Shown piece after piece: positions 20,067 to 29,974 of a stretch of 64,000 nt of DNA (its first letter is position 1; each line of letters starts with the position of its first letter). Source of the DNA: Leucogyrophana mollusca (taxonomy: Eukaryota; Basidiomycota; Agaricomycetes; Boletales); the NCBI GenBank assembly GCA_021014945.1, contig MU266483.1:1-64000 (forward strand). Direction: 5' to 3'. A model generated the notes under the pieces. The model was not told the DNA's origin. It was given only the letters and a program-made list of their open reading frames with translations, and did no database searches. Both the position numbers and the translations under genes were made by a program.

Positions 20067-21716
20067 GTGACAATCACACCAGTTCGAGCGCACGGTTTGA
20101 GTTGGCAATGGGCTGCGGCACCTCGGTGTGAGTTGGTACCAAGTTGCTGCAACTCTGGTTTGGTGTGGGTTGATGACCAGTGTAACTCACATGTAGAGTC
20201 CTTTGCGAGTCGTTTCCGACTCAGCTTCCTACGTAAAAACGCCACGCCCCTCGGCGTCGTCTTCATGACGGTGATACCGGGGTTCAATGCGGTCGGGGAG
20301 TATCTGTATGTCGTAGACACGTCTACGCTAAGGATATGCCCCTATGCGCCCGGACACGCAGTCGTTTTCGGCCACTTCCAGGAAAAGACGCCGGTCTTGG
20401 GTGCAAATGGCATCTATACACTGTCAGTGCCCATATGCCCGCGCACCATCCTAGGTCGGATAGTAAAGTGGGTGCTGTACCGCGTCGCGGAACCTGGAAT
20501 ACGTGCTAACGCTGGTGGCGCAGAGAGGCAAAAGAAAATCATGGCGTGGAGTTCCTCGTAGGCGTCGAGACAGAGTTCATCCTCCTGGAATCGGTGAACC
20601 CCATTGTCCCGGCAAATCCACATGTGTGGTGCGACTCCATGGCCACCGCCACTGGTACGGTGGTGACCAAGGTGATAGAGGAGATTGCGGAAGCGCTCCT
20701 GGATGCCGGGATTGATCTCCATATGTACCACTCTGAAGCGACAGCTGGCCAGGTATCTCTTTTGGGCTGTTCCTGCGATTGTCAACGGACCACTAACCTT
20801 GGTGCGACAGTACGAAATCATCACGGGTCCCCTGCCTCCGCTAGAAGCGGCGGACGCGCTGGTGCACACCAGAGAGACCATTTATAACATCGCCAATAAG
20901 CACGGGTTACGTGCGACGCTTGCACCCCGCTTGGATTCGCACAGCTGTAAGCTGTCCTCTCCCGCCTGAGCGCGACTAAAGATTTTTATCTCCAATCCCA
21001 GGTGGCAGCAGTTCTCACGCCCACATTTCTATCCATGGGGGTTCCAGTACCCATCGAGACACAGCGTGGCACAAGAAGCCGTCAGTCGCCGCCCCGGGGC
21101 TCCTTACAACCCTCGAGTCTACCTTCCTCGCAGGGCTCCTTGCACACTTTCCCGCTGTAGCGGCCCTCATTCTCCCGCTTCGGGCGTCCTAAACTCGAGT
21201 GGCAGACGGGATTTGGGCTGGCGGAACGTACGTTGCATGGGGCGTCGACAACCGCGAAGTCCCCGTGAGGTTGTGCAACGCCACTTCTCCGTCCTCACGT
21301 AACTTCGAAGTGAAGACTGTGGACGGAACCGCGAACCCGTACGTTGCCCTAGCGGGGCTACTCGGTGCGGGAATGACAGGCGTGCAAAAAGGTTGCGAAG
21401 TGCAGCTAAAGAACTGTATTGGGGCGAAAACAGCGGCGCAAATGAGTGACGAGGAGAGGTCTGATATGGGCATTACAACGCGCATACCGTTATCACTAGA
21501 CGAGGCGAGAGCTAGTCTGAATGAAGACCTGGAGATGAGGGGGACACTGGGAGATGTCGTGGTGGACACGTTTTTGTCCTTGAATGAGGTAATTTCGCCG
21601 TTCGTGATGTTGGAATTGTTGCTAAGTCATTTTCTGGTTTTGTACAGATAATGGAGCAGGAGATGGGAGCTGGGTCCGAAGAGGAGGTCCTCACTCGCTT
21701 GGTATCAACCTATTGA
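20067..21716 (+). pseudogene. FluG-type glutamine synthetase with an in-frame TAA
   Basis: GS-fold enzyme of the fungal FluG/GS-III-like group. Exons: (5' end unclear)-20467, 20524-20752, 20811-20946, 21002-21588, 21648-21716; phases fit throughout. Recognisable blocks: VWVDD, GEYLYVVDTSTLRICPYAPGHA, GVEFLVGVETEFILLES, LPPLEAADALVHTRETIYNI, KHGLRATLAPR, HAHISIHGGSS, ADGIWAGGTYVAWGVDNRE, and the end EEEVLTRLVSTY. The codon between RAS and TRVADGIW is TAA (21190-21192), where the family has Tyr/Phe, so the product lacks the last third including conserved active-site blocks. The N-terminal 30-40 residues and start are not recognisable next to the repeat boundary at about 19945. All downstream exons remain clean, so the stop is recent, allelic or an assembly error. 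Confidence 0.85.
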
Positions 21717-23298
21717 ATTTTCTCTAGCGGCCTCCTGATTGGTGTTTTGCATTGTCCCTTCAATTGTGTATTTACCGCGTACGTGAGCTGTGAAATGATA
21801 GAGACTGGTTAAGATAACACTGATATTGGAGCGTGCGAGAAGGCATTTCTCGGTGGTAGAATAGACCTGGCGGGGAAAATAGGGACTAAAAAAGTCTCAT
21901 AACGCCCTGAATGGCAAGGGCCGAGTCCCAAGGGGTACAGACTTCGATAAAAGACTTACCATGGTTTGCAGACATGGCCTCCAAGGCGTGTTTCATCATG
22001 ATTCAAACAATATGACCGTTCCAAAGCGGTAAGACGCTTCTGGTGGGCCAAGAAGATAAAGGGAGAACAACTTGAATGGAGGAATATATGGCTATTGGCT
22101 GCTTTAGCAATGGAAGTTTGGGTAGCGCATCTGGACAAGACAACGCCTAACCTACCTACATGCGTGGTCAAAGATGAGATTATTCATTAGAGGCACTTCG
22201 AATTATGACGGCGCGGTGATCTCTATCTGAACATCGCATTCAATCGTAGTATGTCTGGTCCGTCACTTCTCCCACCGTCATGTTAGTTTCCGCACAACAA
22301 CCGGGAAGCCTTCAGAGCGACTCCGGAGATCAGGAAACTCCGGATGATTTTAGGCGGCTGCCTCGTCGACAGAATGGAGCAAGGAGTTGCTGAGTTGAAG
22401 GGCTAATGAAGCGAAGCTGTGTGGCGGCCGAGCTGATGCGACAAGATGAAGCAAAGAGAGCCCGTTTGAATGTGCATCACCGCGTTTGGTTGTGGCAATC
22501 ATCTTTGTGGCTGAACCTACGTAATCAAATCCCCACCAACGCATTCTACATCCATTCCCCATGTTTTCTATGGGTTTACCGTTTACGAGTCTTGACGAAT
22601 TTTTAAAAACCACTCCAAGGATCATGTCACTCAATTCAGGCTGGGAAGTATAGCATGGATCGTCGTCTGTCACGTAGCTGCTCGCCTCTGGTGAATGCGA
22701 GGATAGCTGCGTGCATCGTAGGTATGTTTGCCAATACACCAATGCCCATCGATGAGGGCGTCATGGTGGTGGCTCGTTCGCAGTATACCCAGTAGATTGC
22801 ATGTATCTTGGAAACACCAACGGAAATCGCCTCCCTGACAGAGGGGATCTTTGCAGGCCCGAATACCAGTCCAGGAGTTTGTTTGTTTGTATTCTGTTTC
22901 ATCGATCCCGATTTTGCAAGTGAGTCATACCTCATACCAGTTCACCGCACTGACAGGAGCCTTTCAGCATGACGGCTTGTACCGCGAGCGAACAATGGTG
23001 GTAAGGTTTTTGTAAGATCAAACCGACATTCGTCTCGCCTCTTGGGGCTATTCGGCGTGTCAGTCACAAAAGCCATCGACTCATCTATACTTGGTATCCC
23101 CAAGTCGCGGTCTCCGGTTCCAACTCCATCTTTCGGTTCGGGGTTACGGGGTCCACCTGTGGATTCGAACTTGATACACTGACCTGAGCGAGCGTGCTTG
23201 TGTATCAGGACGAAGTCCGGCTCGGTGTACAACTGGCGCCTTTATTTAAAGCCGTGCCACCTCCTGAGCTGGTTATTCGACCACCCGCAAGTTCTAAG
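21717..23298. other. Intergenic; fragmentary minus-strand frames
   Basis: Minus-strand frames at 22350-22742, 22636-22935 and 22942-23232 abut one another. The second contains a segment (MTPSSMGIGVLANIPTMHAA) that looks protein-like. I cannot place it in a family or join the frames cleanly. It could be a decayed gene divergent from LEU4. Confidence 0.3.
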
Positions 23299-25322
23299 AT
23301 GCCCATGTTGTAAGTGCCAAACGTGAAGCAAGGCTTTACTTGCTCACTTTTTTCAGAGCGAACCCCTCAGACAAGTACGAAGGCTACGTGCCGTTGAGTA
23401 TGCCCGATCGTCAGTGGCCTGGCCGGGTGACGAAGGCAGCCCCGATCTGGCTGTCGACAGATCTGCGAGACGGGAATCAAGCCCTTGTTAGACCTATGAC
23501 TATCGAACAAAAGTCGCTGCTCTTCAAAAGTCTCATACGCTGCGGTTTCAAAGAAATCGAGGTCGCGTTCCCTTCCGCGAGCGAGACTGAATTCGCATTC
23601 ACGAGGAAGCTCATCGAAGAGAACGAAATTCCCGACGGTGTCTGGATTCAGGTCGGGTGACCTCTTCACATCCACATCAAAAGTGCCTACTAAATGTTTT
23701 CGTACAGGTAATGGCTCCCGCTCGCGGCGAGTACATCAAGAAAACCTTCGAGGCCACACGAGGCACCAAACATGTCATCATTCAACTCTATACCAACACC
23801 GCTACCCTCTTTCGCGAAGTCATTTTGGGATACACCAAAGAGGAGATACTTCGCTTGACTGTTGAACACACTCATGTCGTCTGGTCACTTGCGAAGGAAT
23901 ATTCGTCCATCTATGGGACATCGTTCCGCTTATGCTACGGCGCTGAGGGCTTTTCTCAATCCGATCTTGACTTCTTGATTAAATTCTGCACGCAACTCAA
24001 GAATACGTGGGAAGCTGACGGGCGCTCAGAGTATCCAGTGATCTTCAATCTACCTTCTACGGTAGAGTGCGCACCAGCAAATCACTTTGCGGACCAGGTA
24101 AGAACTTGAAGCCGCTTTCGATGGCGATCTATTCTTATTGTTGTAGGTTGAATATTTCTGCCGCAACATGCCAAACCGAGAGGAGATTACCGTGTGCGTA
24201 CATGCTCATAACGATCGGGGTAAGTCGATCGCTATATGCTTAGCGGGAAAAGTAACAGAACTCGGAGTAGGAACTGCGGTTTCGGCGACCGAACTTGCTT
24301 TATTAGCTGGCGCGGATCGGGTTGATGGCTGCCTTTTCGGAAATGGAGAGCGAACAGGAAACGTGGACATCGTCACGCTCGCTCTGAACTCATATTCCCA
24401 GGGCATACCCGGTCTCGATTTCAGCGACCTAAAGGGACTGACGGACGTAGCTCGCCGGTGCACCGACATTCCTATATACCCTCGCCAACCGCATGCTGGG
24501 GACTCGTCTTCACCGCGTTCCCCAGTGCGCACCAAGACGGAATCCGGAAAGGTTTCCGTGCTATGGCTGAGCGTCACGCCAAACTCGCTGGGACCGGAAA
24601 GCCAAAAATGTGGGCGGTCCCATATCTACCAGTGGACCGTTCAGACTTTGGTCTCTCGTACAAAGCCGTCAGAGTCAACTCGCAATCCGGAAAAAGCGGC
24701 ATAGCCCACTTGGTGGAGCAGGCCTTGAACCTAGATCTCCCCCGTCCCATTCAAATCGCGTTTTACAAGACCGTGCAAGACATCTGTGATGCCGAAGCCA
24801 GGGAGCTCACTGTCGACGAGATCGCCCTCATCTTCCGCCGCACTTATCACTTCTGCCATGACGGCACCGACACCGACAACTCTGATCCTGTCCAGCTTCG
24901 CGCATTCAACGTCACAGAGGGAGACTTATTCGAAGGGATTTTGAGCATCAACGATGAACGTTGCTCGGTCAGGGTGGATGCTGAGGACGTTCGGAGTACG
25001 ATTGTCTCGGCTGTGAATCAGACTGGCGGACACTCTTTCAGAGTGGAAAGGCAAGAATTGCCGGCAGGGATGACCGCCACCTATGCCTGGCCCCGGGACA
25101 ACACCAAGGAGGGCGAATCTGGATGGTGGGGGATCGGAACAGCTCGCGATGCTACCGGTTCGATGGTACGCTCGGTCATCAGTGCGCTCAACTGCGCCCT
25201 TGACAATTATAAACGGTGCGTCCACTTGTTCTCTATGGGGGGTTGGGGAAAGGGGACCTTCGAGTAATTGTTTTTGCCAATCCAGGCCTGACGAGCACTC
25301 CGAAACGAACAATCATCTCTAG
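23299..25322 (+). CDS. LEU4: 2-isopropylmalate synthase with a one-base deletion
   Basis: First committed step of leucine synthesis: acetyl-CoA plus 2-oxoisovalerate to 2-isopropylmalate. Exons: 23299-23309 (11 bases), 23357-23651, 23708-24097, 24147-24219, 24271-25215, 25286-25322. Blocks: [20 protein letters not shown] (catalytic DRDG-like site), [51 protein letters not shown], then the C-terminal LeuA allosteric domain (about residues 430-580). The 51-base intron at 24220-24270 has no stop and keeps frame, so naive translation inserts 17 foreign residues into the metal-binding HND region. After PHAGD the frame shifts by one at 24502/24503: the expected GGG GAG CTC reads GGG GA CTC. The total is one base short of a full set of codons. 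Otherwise intact to TAG 25322. Confidence 0.92.
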
Positions 25323-27400
25323 GCTTACGCCCGTGCTACTTAGTAAGATACTACATGTTGCTGGACTAGCGGTATGCATTTGTGCGAGACCACTGGCCTG
25401 TCGACTTTTGTGTGGTGTTGCAGGAAGGATAGGACACTGTACATTTTAGAGTTCGTCGTCGCAAGTATGTGGTTGTCCATGCAACGAATATTATGCCCAA
25501 GTTTACAATGCGCCGTGCCAAAGTCACAAGTCCCGGTCGCACTGATGCTCTACACCCTTTAGTTCCAACGGCCACCATTCACTTGCTGGGATCAAGAGTA
25601 CATTACATGTCTTATAATACGAGGCCGAGGTCAAACCACGTGTTTGCCGATCACCATATCCCGTGTAGGTGACTCGCACTCGTCCCGTCACTTACTTGGA
25701 GTCAAATCTAGCTACAGGATTAACAGCAATCTAACATAAACGGGGCAGCACTAGTATCCATACGGTCGCCGTGATTATGGGTCATCGAACCGGGATATAG
25801 TCGCTAGCTGGACCACTCCCCCCGTTGAATAACCCATGGGTACAAACCGTGAAGCTATGCGTCGCACACGGCTGGCTCGTTCCGGAGGACAGTGGGACAC
25901 CTCAGTCCATTCACAGGGGTGGCCGTGCTAGGTGCGCGGGAGGTCGGCCGCCTACCATCGCAACGCTACTTGTGGTTCTGGATCTAGGCAACCCGTCGAA
26001 ACATGCCAACCCGACGTTCGCCGGTTTTTCTCGGTCGCGGTCATCCCTGGCGGCGGCTACGAGGGTGGTGGGGCGGTAACCAGGCAGATGCACCCCTGTC
26101 AATAAGCGCTGACATCGCTCTTGAGGCCGCCACAGGTCGCGCTCGTACCGGAGTCCGGTCGCCCGGCTGTGCCTCGAGTGAACCGCGACGAGGTGGGTCC
26201 ACCGGAGATCGGTGGTGGGCTGCTCGAGGGTAACGACATAACAAGAAGCAGGCACGCCCAACCAGCATCATCGCGCCTCCGAGCGGGGCGGATCCAAAGG
26301 CCGAGGAGATACCACGACGGTGCCGGTCAAAATATCAAAGTCGGTCGACTGCCGGGGTCGCTTTCCGCCACGTGAAACGATGGCACGGGATCGTTTCACC
26401 GGCGCCGCGGAAGATCATGGAACGGAGGTGATTGTCAGTCGAGTCCCTGATTGGGCGATCCCAGCGGTCAACTAACAGACGACGAGAGTGGAATCGCACG
26501 GGGGGCTCGGAGGCTGCAGATGACCACTGCATTTGCAGCTGTGAGTGAGATGAAACGTGAGCGTGATAAGGACGGGGATCGCGGTGAACTTCGGCGGTGT
26601 TAAGAGTTGATCATTCGCTGATGTGACGAGTGTTAGATGTCTGAGTGCTCGTCCTGCAATGCAGAGGGAACCTAAAAATGGCACAGCGCTCAGCGAGGAG
26701 TCCTGCGTATGTCACAAAGGGTTATATGCACAAACCCGAATTTCCCGTCCCCTTTGGACAGACAACCCACGCTTGGCCAGCGCTGGGATTCAGAAACACG
26801 GTGACCGCCCGCAAGATCGAGGATTTTTAGGATTTTGACCGTTCCGTCAGCATTTGGATCGGACCTGACCCCCACCGGATACAACCTTTTGAGGCCAGGT
26901 GTAGGGGTGGCCGCAAGGTGGATCAAACAGCGACTTGTGGAAGCTTGTGGATGGACGCGACTCACGTTTATCCTGTATACGCATGTTTGGCAAGAGCTTG
27001 TAGATAAAACAAGGACAAACAACGCTTGCAGATCCAAACAAAATACCCGCCCGTGGTCACCGAGTTTAAGACAGCGTGTATGCTTCGGCTCATAGCCGCG
27101 GCCCTCTTAAAGTCGTCTTGCTCATACAGTCCTGAACCCCCGATTTTGCCGGTATAGAAGCTCAAATGCCACTTTTATACGGGACATGTCGATTATCTGA
27201 GGCCAACTTGGTGGCCGCAGTCCCTGGTACTCGTGGGACGCGTAATTGAGCCAAATGCATAGCTGTCGTCTCCTCTTTGCGTAAGTGAGTCTATAATTGT
27301 TGCTTAGCATTTTCAATGACTTTTTCGGCGTCGAATTTTCTTTCCCTTGGGACAAGGCCGTACACATGTTTAGTGACTGCTTTCCCCGTTCATACTTCGA
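25323..27400. other. Long non-coding stretch
   Basis: No gene recognised. The part 25900-26560 is clearly more GC-rich than its flanks and holds overlapping Arg/Pro-rich frames on both strands that look compositional rather than coding. It contains the hairpin at 26372-26399. Confidence 0.4.
26372..26399. repeat. Perfect 10-bp inverted repeat with 8-base loop
   Basis: gtgaaacgat (26372-26381), loop ggcacggg, atcgtttcac (26390-26399). It is flanked by cac/ccg and is not followed by a T-run. It could be a transcription-factor site or chance. Confidence 0.5.
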
Positions 27401-27401
27401 T

Positions 27402-27640
27402 GAGATACTGCACCCTAATCCTTTGGGCTCCCTAATGAGGCGACGCACAAAACGCGTTGTTTGGTACCGATGTCCCTCCCTAACGTGCCTATCGATCGAT
27501 GAGCACAAACTTGTGCCATCCATCACTTCACCCGGATCTTTGGTGTATCCCGTTCCTAGGTCCGCGTCATTCTTTGATGTGGCGAATGAGATGCTGCACC
27601 TTAAAACTCCGGGTTATTCAATGAGGCGACGTGCAAGCTA
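27402..27640 (+). repeat. Short direct duplication (about 55 bp, two copies)
   Basis: 27402-27452 (gatgagatactgcaccctaa...atgaggcgacgcac) and 27585-27638 (aatgagatgctgcaccttaa...atgaggcgacgtgc) are diverged direct repeats about 180 bases apart. They lie just upstream of the decayed membrane-protein gene. Confidence 0.6.
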
Positions 27641-27649
27641 CTCCTAATG

Positions 27650-29095
27650 CTACTGGACTTCAATTTTTCTGGCGGACGGGTTCCGGTCAATACCACCCTC
27701 CAACTGGGCAGTGAGCGAGTTCCGTTGGTGTTCAGTAACTTGACGCTTTACGCTATGGAGCAACAGGGCCCGACAGCAAATATTACTTGCAAACCATTGG
27801 CGAACTTCGGTGATTATCAGGAAATCTCCACATCGAACAGTTATACCTCCATTCCAATCTATGCCAACACTTCGTCTGTCCTGTTCTACTTGCGACAGTG
27901 GAATTCAACCACAAATTGCCTTGAGAGTAAACACTTATGCCACGGATACCCTTCCGTTAATTGATTTGTATGGGTCGTCAGACAGCACTTCATCTTCAAT
28001 GCAAATATACATAACGCAGGCAAACGCAGAAGACCAAGTGGACACAAATTCTGGCGGCCTTTTGCCCACCCAAATTTTCCCAGGTGCCAATTCTACCACG
28101 CGTCCCTATCGTGAATTTGGTGAGCTCGAATAGTCCATCTCTCCTTGCCCCCTTTCTGCAACTGACTGTCTCGCGATCAACCCAGCTATTGTTTCGCAGG
28201 GGATTGACAAGTACAACTTCCTAACCAAAACTGTCCGTGAAGTGATCCCGCTCATCACCAGGGTCATGGTGTGGGTATAATGCCTACGGCTTCATTGAGG
28301 TCGACCGGGTCCTTGAATCCCAGCTATTTGAGAGTGAAAACGACAACCTTCTCAACTATATCATTAGCGTGGTCAGCTGGCAGGGCCAAAATGCTCAAGG
28401 CCTAACAGGGAACTCTATCGGGGACACCCTATTCTCCATATGTTCTGGCACTGGACACTATTGCCACTCAAAACATGAGTGCTGCCGATCAAATACTCGA
28501 ATAACTGGTGAGCAACCACAACCTCATATCCTCCAACTGACAATCGGGTCATGCCTCAAATAGGCAGACTACTGGCGTGGAGTCATATAATTCACGGCGA
28601 CCAAGATTGCTTATTCACCCAACTCAATGCCAGAACGCTCCCTTAACGCAATTATGCAGTTTATTCGCTCTGGATTTTCTGCGAGCGGCAGTTTAGAGGG
28701 CGACCAGATCCCGTCTAGCATGTCTCTTCCTACCCAGGGAAAAAAATTGCCACCGCAATAGGCTGGTCAAGTGGTGCAAAAACATATCTTGCTGGCCTCG
28801 TTCCCATCACTATCACCGCGGTCTTGACATTTGCCGCGAATTTGTACAGCATCATAGGGTGGGCAGAGCACCACTCTACCCCGCACCACCATCTCTCAGC
28901 ATTTGATATGACCGACACCCTCCACCTTGTAGTAGCATCTTCTGCGGGTGACCTCGCCAATCTTAGTCCGAAATCCGGAGGAAAAGGAACGATAAAGAAC
29001 GAAGACATGAAAGTTCACCTGAAAAATCTGGGCGCCTCGGATAGGTGCGGTCTGTTTCGGCATCAAGGTGCCCCCGGGAAAACTTCGGTTTGATT
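27650..29095 (+). pseudogene. Decayed fungal membrane-protein gene
   Basis: Secretory-type ectodomain fragments rich in N-glycosylation sequons appear in successive frames: NTTLQLGSERVPLVFSNLTL, ANITCKPLANFGDYQEIS, YANTSSVLFYLRQWNST, then GGLLPTQIFPGANST and VDRVLESQLFESENDNLL. Near 28760-28960 one frame encodes a membrane helix followed by a conserved-looking cytosolic stretch (AKTYLAGLVPITITAVLTF and AFDMTDTLHLVVASSAGDLA). Stops and frame changes prevent a continuous model, including a stop at about 27962 that splicing does not obviously remove. It resembles agaricomycete single- or few-pass membrane proteins of unknown function. The pseudogene status is my inference; a many-intron solution could exist. 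Confidence 0.5.
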
Positions 29096-29974
29096 GGAGA
29101 AAATAGAGGGAGGTTGACTCGGAGGGAAGGGTAGGTTTCGACAGTCTACTCAACCTTTAAGTCTTCAGGTGTATCAATGATTGCTAGTTGTGACCTGCGA
29201 TTACATCTTTATGTATAGAATGAACGACTGGCTTCCGCTCTATTCAATGGCCTGCCTACGGGAGACTACTTCACGCGACTCTTCTTTCCTGTAGCTTGGG
29301 AGTCTGGCACCGTGGGAATTTGGTCTCGAGCTACTCACCGAGTCACCGACACCCACGACGACGGTCCACTACCTTTATTTCTCCGAATCGTTGGATGAAT
29401 GGCGCTGACAAGGGCGAGCGGCAGAGCATTTATCACGGCTGGAAGCTCCGGTTTTTTGTGGTTGGCGAGGGTCTTCCTCTGAAAAACCCATCCCCATCAC
29501 TTTTGGACGTTACGGCCATACGGCTGCATGAACGATCGCTCCTCCCCTTGCTTGCAGGCCATGTACTGCCGAATTTTATCGTTACTTTCTTTTAATTAGC
29601 ACCCAACTGCACACGATCGATGAGCGTCACGTCATGGTTGACCAAGTAAGTTCTCTGCGTATACCTATTCGCAAAGAGCCTGGTTAGCTTAATCCGGTTG
29701 TGCAACTAGGTCTATCATTCTGAGGCAATGTTCTCAGCGCTCTTGAAACCTTCTGGGCACCTGGTGCCTGATTTACGATGGCCGGTTCTTACCCACGCTG
29801 TACCTATCACCATGGCTTCCTGCAATGCACATTCGGTCTGGCCTCTGGTCTCTCTGACCTCACTTGCCTCGCTGCGGGCTGTACATGACCTGCTAATTTG
29901 AGGTGGGCTATGACTACTTTAAGGGCCTATTTATGATAAGCTACCATCTTTTGGGAGTCTCCGATTCCGTCCTG
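29096..29974. other. Intergenic, upstream of the 635-aa membrane protein
   Basis: No recognisable coding sequence. Short frames only. Confidence 0.4.

Noticed and set aside
21135..21183. Hypothetical 49-base intron removing the TAA in the glutamine synthetase gene
   Set aside because: Its boundaries (gtagcgg...gtggcag) would put the conserved ADGIWAGG block out of frame.
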